Assembly: GCA_016806145.1 (NCBI GenBank)
Contig: CP063167.1
Location: 1,298,501-1,362,500, forward strand
Length of the DNA: 64,000 bases
From: Variovorax paradoxus
GTDB lineage: Bacteria; Pseudomonadota; Gammaproteobacteria; Burkholderiales; Burkholderiaceae_C
Reading direction: 5' to 3'
Shown in pieces: positions 16,276-23,744 of this stretch. The position numbers were made by a program, and so were the translations under genes. How positions within the stretch are numbered: position 1 is the first letter of the stretch; every line of letters starts with the position of its first letter. Under the pieces are notes generated by a model that was not told the origin of the DNA, ran no database searches, and saw nothing but the letters and a program-made list of their open reading frames with translations.

Positions 16276-16920
16276 ATGAACACACCCGCTTCCTCTGCAT
16301 CCGCTGGCGCGGAGTCGTCCGAATCCTTGGCGTCGTCCTTTATGGCCGTGCGCACCGAGTGTGAAGTGCTTGTAGCGTTGAATTCGCTACTTGGCGCTGA
16401 CGCGGTGCGGCTTTACGAGGCGCATGGGCGATCGCTACATCGGCTGGTCGGTGCCGCGCGGGATGCGTCGTTTCCCGGCGGAGAGTCGTTGCTGTGCGGT
16501 CTTCGAGTGGCGCGTGCGCTGCTTGTCGAGGAGATGCTGCCGGGCGAGACCTTTGGTTCGCCGAAGGCGGTGGCAGACTATCTGAAGCTGCACTTCGCAG
16601 GGCAGGGGCACGAAAGCTTTGCGGTGCTGTTTCTGAATGCGCAGCATGGGCTGATCGCGTTCGAGGACCTGTTTCGCGGCACGCTCACGCAGACCAGCGT
16701 CTATCCGCGCGAGGTGCTGCGTCGTGCGCTGCGGTACAACGCCGCGGCCGTCGTCCTGGCGCACAACCATCCATCGGGCATGGTCGAGCCGTCACGAGCG
16801 GACCTGGCGTTGACGGCGGCGCTGAAGGACGCACTGGCGTTCATCGATGTGCGGGTGCTGGATCACGTCGTCGTCGCTGGAAGTCGCACGGTGTCCATGG
16901 CCGAGCGCGGCCTCGTCTGA
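16276..16920 (+). CDS. radC: RadC-family JAB domain protein
   Basis: A 214-residue RadC-like protein. The JAMM metalloprotease signature is complete: Glu113, then HNHPSG with His163 and His165, Ser173 and Asp176. The N-terminal 90 residues are helical and lack a clear helix-hairpin-helix, as in mobile-element RadC copies rather than the chromosomal housekeeping form. Members on conjugative elements are usually carried as cargo; their molecular function is unsettled. ATG 16276 follows CAGGAG by nine bases, directly after the AATCCC-loop leader. A strong terminator follows the gene. Confidence 0.88.
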   Translation: MNTPASSASAGAESSESLASSFMAVRTECEVLVALNSLLGADAVRLYEAHGRSLHRLVGAARDASFPGGESLLCGLRVARALLVEEMLPGETFGSPKAVADYLKLHFAGQGHESFAVLFLNAQHGLIAFEDLFRGTLTQTSVYPREVLRRALRYNAAAVVLAHNHPSGMVEPSRADLALTAALKDALAFIDVRVLDHVVVAGSRTVSMAERGLV

Positions 16921-16928
16921 ACGAGGCC

Positions 16929-16952
16929 GGGGCGCTGCGCGCCCCATTTTTT
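16929..16952 (+). terminator. Rho-independent terminator after radC
   Basis: GGGGCGC-TGC-GCGCCCC hairpin followed by A and six T residues. Confidence 0.75.
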
Positions 16953-17303
16953 GAGACTGCGCCGCTGTAGCGGTTGCGCGCTTCGAGCCCGGCGGACGGA
17001 TGAAAGGCAAGCCTCGATGCTTTCGGTGGGCGGACGCCGTAGCGTCGCGCACGGCCTTGCCGTTCGGCGCTCGGTGAGCGCAGCGCGTCGCCATACACAA
17101 CAGCATCCAGCTCCAGCGCTTGGTCGGCGCCTCGAGACATGTCACTGGATTGCGCAGCACGCGTGCTGCGAGTCGAAAGTCTTCTCTCGTGAAGGCAAGG
17201 CGTCATCGGACGAGAAAGGGATGTCGTGCTACGCAGCGTGAGCGCGATGGAGGATGGCGAACCCCTTTGTGCCGTTCAGGGACTGCGCCAGCGCGCAGGC
17301 AAG

Positions 17304-17425
17304 TCACGACTTGACCCCGCCGGTCGGCCCGGTGATCAGCACGCTGTGTCTGGAGTCGATCCAGTCGCCCAGCGTCATGCTCATCACGGCCTGGCGGTCG
17401 ACGCCGCGGCCGGCGCGAGCGCCTC
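17304..17425 (-). pseudogene. IS21 helper ATPase IstB, truncated fragment
   Basis: The minus strand reads GRGVDRQAVMSMTLGDWID, then SRHSVLITGPTGGVKS and a stop. This is the segment of IstB running up to the Walker A motif (normally LITGPTGxGKS). The motif is altered (GGVKS) and the protein ends there, so the ATPase core is gone. Confidence 0.65.
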
Positions 17426-17633
17426 CGTCATCAATGGCTGCTCGCCAAGATTGATACCACGGCCAAGATGCACACCAGAGCCCAGGTTCGTGACGTGGCT
17501 CAGGGGCACACGAATTCAGAAACACATTCCTGCACTTTAGGCGAACGCATTTCCACGAATAGACGCCGTTTTCTCCAGTTACGCGGAAAAACCGCTTGAT
17601 GGCTATCGCCGTTAGCAAGCAAACGGCTGTGTC

Positions 17634-17662
17634 TTGACATTTGTGGCTTCGGTAGCTACATT
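17634..17662 (+). promoter_or_regulatory. Strong sigma-70-type promoter
   Basis: TTGACA (17634-17639), 17-base spacer, TACATT (17657-17662). It reads toward the decayed gene and the Phd/PIN module downstream. Confidence 0.6.
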
Positions 17663-17716
17663 TACTGTTTGGCGACCGCGGTCCCGCAGCATCGCTCGAT
17701 TTGGTCAAGGGCAGTC

Positions 17717-18269
17717 ATGAGTCTGCGCGAGGAATACGACATCGAGATGCCGGTCTGGCGCAGGTCGCTGCGGCTTGCCGGCGGGAGTCGGGGCACAGGA
17801 CGCCGCGCGTACTCGCGGATAGACCTGAGATTCAATCGCTTCTCGCAAGGGCACGTCGCATCTTCAACGACGGGGCTGCCAGGAGCGCTGGGCGCAGCGT
17901 CGCGCCACCGCGCGATCACTGGATCATGGAGCTCGACGGCTGGACCAATCTCACAACCGGCGAGAACCGGCGAGCAGGGAAGGCGTCTAACTTATCAGCC
18001 TGGACCCTTCGGGAGAAGCTCGCTGAGGTGCGAGCCGCAACGGCGATGTCTACAACTTTTACGTCAAGCTGCAGGCAATCGATCGGCGCGTGGGCGTGCC
18101 TTTTGGCTGGTATTTCTGCATGCTCGATGGCGACCGCGTTCATGCTGAATCGGGTGAGCACGCGCTGTAGGCGGCCGAAGACGTTCGGACTGTGCTGCAG
18201 GAATGCGACTATCAGGTGTTGAAGACCTGGAAACAACGGCCCTATAGGTTTCAGGAGAGATGGAAATGA
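17717..18269 (+). pseudogene. Decayed gene of unknown family
   Basis: A coherent protein seems to run across three frames: MSLREEYDIEMPVWRRSLR in the first, PPRDHWIMELDGWTNLTTG in the second, and YNFYVKLQAIDRRVGVPFG, WYFCMLDGDRVHAESGEHAL in the third, where an in-frame TAG (18168-18170) is followed by further coding-like sequence to a TGA inside the antitoxin start. At least two frameshifts and one nonsense codon are needed, so it is dead. I do not recognise the family. Its last codons overlap the Phd start, as if once the first gene of that operon. Confidence 0.4.
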
Positions 18270-18535
18270 ATGCCCCCCACGTGATCACGAGCCGCGAGTT
18301 CGGCCACAACGTCAGCAGCGCGAAGCACCTGGCCAAGGAAGGTCCGCTCTTTATCACCGACCACGGCGAACCTGCCTTCGTGCTCCTCAACATCGGCGAC
18401 TATCGAGCGCTCTCCCGAGGCGACGGCGATAGTACGGTTTCGCTGCTTGAGCTGATGGACAGCATGCCCGATACGTCGGAAGTCGAAGACTTCGAGATCA
18501 CTCCGACGGCCATCCAGCTGCGCCCCGAGGTCTAA
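18266..18535 (+). CDS. Phd/YefM-type antitoxin
   Basis: An 89-residue type II antitoxin. The N-terminal Phd/YefM fold is visible: VITSREFGHNVSSAKHLAKE, GPLFITDHGEPAFVLLNIGDY. The C-terminal acidic tail (DTSEVEDFEI) should wrap the toxin. ATG 18266 is preferred over ATG 18260 because AGGAGA at 18253-18258 is 7 bases from it but only 1 from the earlier codon. It is followed after 2 bases by the PIN toxin gene; such antitoxins repress their own promoter as a complex with toxin. Confidence 0.87.
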   Translation: MNAPHVITSREFGHNVSSAKHLAKEGPLFITDHGEPAFVLLNIGDYRALSRGDGDSTVSLLELMDSMPDTSEVEDFEITPTAIQLRPEV

Positions 18536-18537
18536 GG

Positions 18538-18954
18538 GTGTACCTGCTCGACTCCAATGTGCTGGCCGAACTGCGTCCAGGAAAGCTCGGCCAATCAGAA
18601 GAGGTCCGGCGCTGGGCTGGAACAGTTCCACAGAACCAGTTTTTCCTTTCGGCCATCACCATTCTCGAACAGGAGGAAGGCATTGTGCGCCTGGAGCGCC
18701 GTTCACCGCCCCAGGGACAAGCGCTGCGTCGGTGGGCCACGGCCGTCCATAAGGCATTCGCTGGGCGGATCCTAGCTTTCGGCGAGCGTGAGGCGCTGTT
18801 GTGCGCGCCCATGCATGTCCCCGATCCAAGAGCTCGACGCGATTCGATGATCGCCGCCACTGCGCTTTCGCACGGTTTCACTGTGGTCACCCGCAACACC
18901 AGCGATTTCGTCAGCATGCGAGGGCTGAAAGTGTTGGACCCCTGGAACGCATGA
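18538..18954 (+). CDS. PIN-domain toxin (VapC/FitB-like)
   Basis: A 138-residue PIN ribonuclease. The acidic catalytic residues are in place: Asp5 (LLDSNVLAE), Glu44 (TILEQEEG), Asp102 (DSMIAATA) and Asp123 (TSDF). It starts with GTG two bases after the antitoxin stop, so translation is likely coupled and weak. The VLAELRPG and IAATALSHG blocks are of the FitB type. VapC-like toxins usually cleave tRNA or rRNA; the target is not predictable. The module looks intact. Confidence 0.88.
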   Translation: MYLLDSNVLAELRPGKLGQSEEVRRWAGTVPQNQFFLSAITILEQEEGIVRLERRSPPQGQALRRWATAVHKAFAGRILAFGEREALLCAPMHVPDPRARRDSMIAATALSHGFTVVTRNTSDFVSMRGLKVLDPWNA

Positions 18955-19462
18955 AGCTCAATCAAGGATTTCGCCATACCTTGCAAGTCGCTGCGCGTAA
19001 AGCACTTCGCATTCATCCGAGTGATCGCACGGGAGGTGGACCCGCTCAAGAGCTGAGAATCTACTTGGGCCAGGAAAGCCAGAGCATCGACGCGCGCAAG
19101 GTCCCAACGGCCATTGCATGGATCTTCAGTGAATTTGCAGTTCTGTCCCGCGGCAAGCGTGCTCCGGCCACGCGCGCGTAGCAGCGCGATCTGTTTGGGT
19201 GTTGTTTTATGAGAGCGCAGATCTTCCGAGAGAGCCGACCAGCCGTTGTCGCCCGGAGACGGCGGTCTGAAGCCTGACCATTTTGGTGGTGCATGCTGGG
19301 CGCAACGCTTTGGGTTGAGCGGCAGCGTCGCCGTCGCTGAGGCGATGGAGGGTGTGCGCATGCGTCGGTGCGCAACCTTGGGCGCAGATAGCGCTACGCG
19401 CGGTGTATTGTTTGCGCGAAGCATTGCTCGCCTGGCGCGAATGCTCACGCCGACTTGAGCGC
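18955..19462. other. Stretch without a supported gene
   Basis: Both strands are partly open because of high GC, but no frame shows a start with ribosome site plus a recognisable domain. A minus-strand frame across 18498-19880 runs through the antisense of the toxin genes and is not believed. Confidence 0.5.
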
Positions 19463-19783
19463 TCAGCAGGTCAGAGCAGGATTCAACAGTTCGATGCCAG
19501 CACCCTTGCACTTGATCCAGGGGCCGCCAGGATGCCCCTTGCCATCCCAGGCGGCCAGTGCTTGGCGCGCCTCGTGTGCATGTTCGTAGCAGTAGCGGCG
19601 GTGATAGCCGACCGGGTCTACGCCGACGACCACGGCGGTGGTGAAGTTGAATCGGCGAATGCCGCATAACTGGCCTTCGCGCTCGCAGATGTCCGTGTAG
19701 CCGTCCGCTGCCAGCGCAGGCGCCCACGGGTGGTTGGCGAACTGCGAGGTGATAGGCGAGGGCGGCTGGATGCGCATGGTCAT
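19463..19783 (-). CDS. Hypothetical Cys/His-rich protein
   Basis: A 106-residue protein counted from ATG 19783; the frame is open upstream but that part is antisense to the next operon's promoter. Cysteines and histidines are spaced like a metal site: CEREGQLCG near residues 34-42, YHRRYCYEHAHE near 63-74 and IKCKG near 93. No family is recognised. It is divergent from the Phd/zeta module and may be mobile-element cargo. The start is uncertain by a few codons (MTM). Confidence 0.5.
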   Translation of the reverse strand: MTMRIQPPSPITSQFANHPWAPALAADGYTDICEREGQLCGIRRFNFTTAVVVGVDPVGYHRRYCYEHAHEARQALAAWDGKGHPGGPWIKCKGAGIELLNPALTC

Positions 19784-19902
19784 CGGGGGATTGTGGCTCC
19801 CCGATGCCAGCTTGGGCCGAAGCGCCTGCGGCAGTTTGGATGGTGCGATGGTGCGTGGTGCTCGCTCGCTCCTGATCCACCGGTGAGGTATGGTAGGAGG
19901 TG

Positions 19903-19932
19903 TTTTACCCAAAACCCATAAAATGGGTAAAA
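19903..19932. promoter_or_regulatory. Nested palindromic operator before Phd/zeta
   Basis: Outer repeat TTTTACCC (19903-19910) / GGGTAAAA (19925-19932) and inner repeat ACCCAT-AAA-ATGGGT (19914-19928) overlap. It lies 31 bases before the antitoxin start in an AT-rich patch and is the natural site for antitoxin binding. Confidence 0.6.
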
Positions 19933-19962
19933 TATAGAAACTCTGGTTTTGAAGGATCTTCC

Positions 19963-20349
19963 ATGGCTGCCGTTTCCGCGACCGTCGGCTCCTCCGACAT
20001 CGAGCGCTTGGCGCGCGATCTGCCGTCGTTTTCTGCGACGAAGCTGGCCTCGGGCATGCAGGCGGTCGCCAGCACGGTGATGGCGCGCGGCGCGGTGGTG
20101 ATCACGCGCCACGAGAAGCCCGCCATGGTGCTGATGTCGGTGGAGCGCTACCTGCAGATGGAGCAGGCGTCGGAGCCGGACCTCGAGGCCCTCACGCACC
20201 GCTTCGACGACATGTTTGCGCGCATGCAGGGCGAGGCGGCTGCACGCGCGATGGACGATGCATTTGCCATGAATTCTTCGGCGCTGGGTGAGGCGGCGGT
20301 CGCTGCGGCTGCCCCGGCTGCCCCGGCCGCGCCTGCTTCGCGCGGCTGA
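19963..20349 (+). CDS. Phd-like antitoxin of a zeta-toxin module
   Basis: A 128-residue protein with a Phd/YefM-like N-terminus: FSATKLASGMQAVASTVMAR, GAVVITRHEKPAMVLMSVERY. The C-terminus is a long acidic helix followed by an Ala/Pro-rich tail. GAAGGA lies 6 bases before ATG 19963, which decides the start (the frame is open to 19900). Its stop overlaps the toxin start (TGATG). Zeta toxins are classically paired with epsilon, which has a different fold, so this pairing is a hybrid. A nested palindrome upstream fits autorepression. Confidence 0.82.
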   Translation: MAAVSATVGSSDIERLARDLPSFSATKLASGMQAVASTVMARGAVVITRHEKPAMVLMSVERYLQMEQASEPDLEALTHRFDDMFARMQGEAAARAMDDAFAMNSSALGEAAVAAAAPAAPAAPASRG

Positions 20350-20987
20350 TGCCGGCAAGGATCTTTGTGCTGGCGGGCGTCAACGGCGCCGGCAAGAGCA
20401 GTGTGGGCGGCGCCGCGTTGCTCCAGAAAAAGGTCGACTACTTCAACCCCGACTTGGCAGCCCGCGTGGTGCTGGATGCCAATCCGGGCCTGACGGCCGA
20501 GGAGGCCAACGCCCGGGCCTGGGAGTTCGGACGCAAGGGTCTGGAGCGAGCCCTGGCGCAGGGATTCAACTTTGCCTTCGAGACAACCCTGGGCGCGAGG
20601 ACAATCCCTCAGATGCTCGCCGACGGGGCGCGCCAGGGCGCCCAGGTGCATCTTTGGTACGCCGGACTTTCCTCGCCCGAACTTCATGTTGCGCGCGTGC
20701 AGGGTCGGGTCGCTGCCGGTGGCCATGACATCCCGGAAGCAAAGATCCGAGAACGCTATGAGACAAGCCGCTCCAACCTGATCCGGTTGTTGCCGCTGCT
20801 GGCGAGCTTGCGGGTCTACGACAACAGCGCCGAAGGCGATCCCAAGGCAGGACGCAAACCGCAACCCCGGTTGCTGTTGCATATGGAAAACGGGCAGGTC
20901 GTTGGCCACGTTGCGCTGGACCAGGTGCCGCGATGGGCCAAGCCGATCATGGCCGCCGCGCTCATGCATCCCCACAGGGCAGGCTGA
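20349..20987 (+). CDS. Zeta-toxin-family kinase
   Basis: A 212-residue zeta-like P-loop kinase. Walker A is GVNGAGKSS at residues 10-18. YFNPDLAAR follows at about 31-39, the site where zeta proteins carry the substrate-contacting Asp/Asn. FAFETTLGARTI near 72-83 and LWYAGLSSPELHVARVQGRV follow. Zeta toxins phosphorylate UDP-N-acetylglucosamine and block cell-wall synthesis; some family members act on other sugars or nucleotides. Complete in length and motifs. Overlaps the antitoxin stop by one base. Confidence 0.87.
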   Translation: MPARIFVLAGVNGAGKSSVGGAALLQKKVDYFNPDLAARVVLDANPGLTAEEANARAWEFGRKGLERALAQGFNFAFETTLGARTIPQMLADGARQGAQVHLWYAGLSSPELHVARVQGRVAAGGHDIPEAKIRERYETSRSNLIRLLPLLASLRVYDNSAEGDPKAGRKPQPRLLLHMENGQVVGHVALDQVPRWAKPIMAAALMHPHRAG

Positions 20988-21419
20988 GCCCGAGCTTCGA
21001 CACTGTTGACGACATCGCGCAGCGCGTCTTTGCACGAGCTGATTGACGGCATACCCGGAGTGCGAGGCGGCTGACCGCCCGGATCTCCCAAGCGCAGAAG
21101 GCCTTCACGGAGCACCGGAACGCAGAAACCACCCTGGGCGCGCTCTACTTCGACCACGTCTGGAAGGCGGGGCCGACGGCGAGCACCTTCACAAGGTGTC
21201 CGGCGCCGGCCAATTGCCGAAGGACTTCGGGCCTTGGGAGGCCGCGCTCGAGAGAATCGCAAGCAGCCGCGCGGAGAAGAAGGCGGGAGCGCTCCGGGCG
21301 CGCGATCACTGGGCGCGGGAAGATGCGCACCTGCTTCAAGGCAATACCCGCGTGCTCGGCCAAAGCTACCGCCTTGTGGCGGGCGATCTCCAGCAGACGC
21401 GAGTCACCGGTGAGCTATC
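20988..21419. other. Stretch without a recognised gene
   Basis: Several frames carry protein-like fragments (for instance DHVWKAGP and LPKDFGPWEAALERI) that change frame repeatedly. It may be a decayed gene, but no family is recognised. Confidence 0.4.
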
Positions 21420-21960
21420 GTTTTCTTCTGCGCCGTGGTGTCAACGATCGGCCGCTAGAACTTGGCCGGCTCGATGGCGTTGCTGGTGACAGCCGGGTCG
21501 ATGGTGGCCTAGAGCAATTCCTCCACGCCAGCCTCGCCGATGGCCAATCGGAAGGACCCGCGCTGCGTGGCATCGCACGGCAGACGCACTCGTAGAACCG
21601 CATGCCGCTGAAGTGCTGCCCGACGATGTTCTCGGGCCAGCGCTGCACCAATTCCTCGTCGCTGAGGTGGTAGGCATGCTTGAAGTGCATCAGGCTGGCC
21701 CACCGACGCAGGGGAAGTTGCGGGCGCCCGGCGGCGGCAGCAACTGCGCTGGCGACCCGCACGCTGGGGCCTGACAAATCGCCCTGCGCAACGGTCCGGC
21801 CTTCGCATACCTGGCGGGCAAACTCCGGTACCAGCGCGGTCTCCATCTGCGCCCAGGGCAACTGGCTGGCCAGCATCACCAGCGGTGGCGTGCATCGATC
21901 ATCTCGGCCATCGGCTGCCGGAAGAAATCATATCGAGGTGCGTTGATTTTCAGGGGATCT
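21420..21960 (-). pseudogene. IS5-family transposase, N-terminal remnant
   Basis: On the minus strand: FRQPMAEMIDARH, then in another frame LASQLPWAQMETALVPEFARQ and RRWASLMHFKHAYHLSDEEL, VQRWPENIVGQHFSG, the standard N-terminal domain of IS5-type transposases. RLAIGEAGVEELL follows in a third frame. The catalytic DDE part is absent. At least two frameshifts; dead. Confidence 0.7.
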
Positions 21961-22177
21961 CACACCAAACTGCAGCCGCAGAAACCCAGTGCTCATGCGG
22001 GGTGGCAGGGTTTTGCATGGCCGACTGGCTACCTGCCCCGCCGCGGGCGGCGCGCTCTGACTTCGTTCAAAAAGCGCGCTGTCTGCGGGAGCTTGCTATC
22101 ACCAAGCGACTACCCCTTGGAAGGAACTTGACGTTTTACGTAATTCACGAAAATGGTGCTTCTACGGAGATTTCCTC

Positions 22178-22444
22178 ATGATTACTGTTTCCGCAAGCGA
22201 GTTCGCGAAGAATTTCGGCCACTACCGCGAGATGGTTCAAGCTGAATCTGTGGCAGTCACTAGCCATAACCGCGTGACTGGGTACTTTATTTCGAGAAAG
22301 GAGTTCGACGAGTTCGAACGCCTGAAGGCCCGCGCGACAAAGTCATATGAGGTCCAAGACCTGCCAGCTGAAGCGATTCAGGCGCTGTCAAGCAGCGCTA
22401 TGGATTCAAGTCACGATGCCTTGAACGCACTGCTGCGCGACTAA
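22178..22444 (+). CDS. Phd/YefM-like antitoxin (prevent-host-death family)
   Basis: An 88-residue antitoxin. MITVSASEFAKNFGHYREMV is the Phd N-terminus and SVAVTSHNRVTGYFISRKEF the strand pair that forms the DNA-binding fold. The C-terminal part (YEVQDLPAEAIQALSSS) is the toxin-binding tail. ATG 22178 opens directly after an AT-rich promoter-like region. The next gene, a PemK/MazF-like toxin, starts four bases after its stop. It looks intact. Confidence 0.83.
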   Translation: MITVSASEFAKNFGHYREMVQAESVAVTSHNRVTGYFISRKEFDEFERLKARATKSYEVQDLPAEAIQALSSSAMDSSHDALNALLRD

Positions 22445-22448
22445 GTGC

Positions 22449-22954
22449 ATGACTTTTCCGAAACCCGAGGTAGGTCTCGTCGTCTCGTTTGCCTACTTGT
22501 GGAATCACGAAAAAAAAAAGGGCAGACGGAGGGAGTTAAGAATCGACCTTGCGTCATCATCACAGCCGTCGAAGAAGTCGAAAATCGAGTCGTCGTCACT
22601 GTTTCTCGGATCACGCATTCACCCCCGGAAAGTACAAACCTCGGCATCGAAATGCCACCCCCCTTGAGCAATACAATAAAGCCTTGCGGTTTGAGATCCA
22701 TTTTGTATGGCATTCCCTATTCGCGAATAGCGAATAGCGCGGATCAGCTGGCCTTTGACAAGTGCAAGATGCCTGAACGTCAAAACGTCAGCGAAGCCTT
22801 GCCCGACCGTCCAGAGCCCCGGACCGCGATGGCTTCAAGGGTACAGCCGGTACATGCTCCGACAGTCCTCGGTCGCGGCCTCGTTGGAAGAACTCATGTA
22901 GTTCGCTCCGCGGGTAGACCGGGCTCAGGCACCTTGCGTTCGACGGTGTCCTAG
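22449..22954 (+). pseudogene. PemK/MazF-like toxin with A10 tract (-1 slippage site or frameshift)
   Basis: From ATG 22449 the frame reads MTFPKPEVGLVVSFAYLWNH and EKKK, the start of the PemK-like family paired with such antitoxins. An A10 run (22510-22519) follows; in the zero frame it forms the heptamer A-AAA-AAG (22514-22520). A -1 shift there continues as GQTEGVKNRPCVIITAVEEV and VTVSRITHSPPES, the conserved second half (GRKDRPCAIV, LPITHTPP in relatives). In the zero frame translation ends soon after. The C-terminal part of the -1 frame (to 22954) no longer matches the family, so either the toxin is dead or its end is replaced. Confidence 0.55.
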
Positions 22955-23744
22955 CCGATAAAAGGTACCGCGCAGGCTGTCGATCTTTAAATAGCTCGAG
23001 CTCAGCAACTGCAACTGCCAACAGCAGGCGGGTTCTTGCTTCTCCCTTTTGAGGTGCCGACATGTGGGTTGGCTAGTTTGCGCCTGCGCTGGGCGTGTGT
23101 GTCGCGTTGTCGTGTGTACCGTGTTGTGCCGGCGTTCGGTGGACAAAGCGCTCGCGGGTTGCTGGCGCCGGATGCGATCGGTGTTGCAGCGAGAACGCCA
23201 GCGCCATGGGTGAAGTCATGCAGGGCGCCCCAGCGGCTTCGCTGCTGTCGGGCTGCTCCAGGTTCGCGCCTTTGCGCTCATCCCCTGCGGGGACGGCTTG
23301 CAGCCGCCTTGCGCATCCCTGGCGCGGGGCCTGCGGCCCCAGATCCTCGATCAGACCTTTCTGCGGCAGGTGGGGGCGCTCGCCGCGCGGCGGTTCCGGT
23401 GCGCCCCGGCCCGGCGTCTGGGGGCTGCCGTCTTCCTGAGTGCTTCACCTTCTCGGCGACCGTGCACCCGCGCGGCCGGGCGACCGGCTGCGCCTGCAAG
23501 GGGGTGTTCATAACGCTGCGCGTTACGAATGCTTCCCCCTTGCTCTCCCGTCCGAGCGTGCGCGCTGTGTCACCGGGCGAAGAACTCAGGAAGACGGCGG
23601 CCAGGCTCGGCAGCTCGGCCGATGCGATCCGGAACCCTTTCACGAGGGGCTCTGAATCTAGGAATCCGGCAGGGCTTCGTCCATGCATCCATCCATCCAT
23701 TCATTCACTGATTCACGCACTGAAGCGATCGAAAGGAAACGCAC
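22955..23744. other. Long non-coding stretch upstream of the ParB-like gene
   Basis: No supported gene over 790 bases. It contains a long hairpin (23497-23542) and a run of ATCC/ATTC units (about 23687-23706) just before the ParB-like start. Other GC-rich inverted repeats lie at 23300-23470, but this leader lacks the AATCCC loop of the other three. Confidence 0.55.
23497..23542. repeat. Long imperfect hairpin
   Basis: CAAGGGGG (23497-23504) pairs with CCCCCTTG (23535-23542). Inside it TTCATAACG (23507-23515) pairs with CGTTACGAA (23521-23529, one mismatch) around CTGCG. It could be a terminator without T-run, a regulatory RNA or a partition-site candidate. Confidence 0.6.

Larger units (their letters stand above)
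16953..17716. other. Gene-poor stretch with IstB fragment
   Basis: No intact gene. It contains a truncated IS21 IstB fragment on the minus strand (17304-17425) and a strong promoter-like sequence at its right end (17634-17662). The part 16953-17300 shows only short overlapping frames. Confidence 0.6.

Noticed and set aside
18498..19880. Open frame of 460 codons on the minus strand
   Set aside because: It passes through the antisense of the PIN toxin gene and has no start with ribosome site or known domain. A true gene within 19050-19400 cannot be excluded but is not supported.
22788..23063. Minus-strand frame of 91 codons
   Set aside because: Reads somewhat protein-like but matches no family, lacks a ribosome site, and partly opposes the toxin gene.
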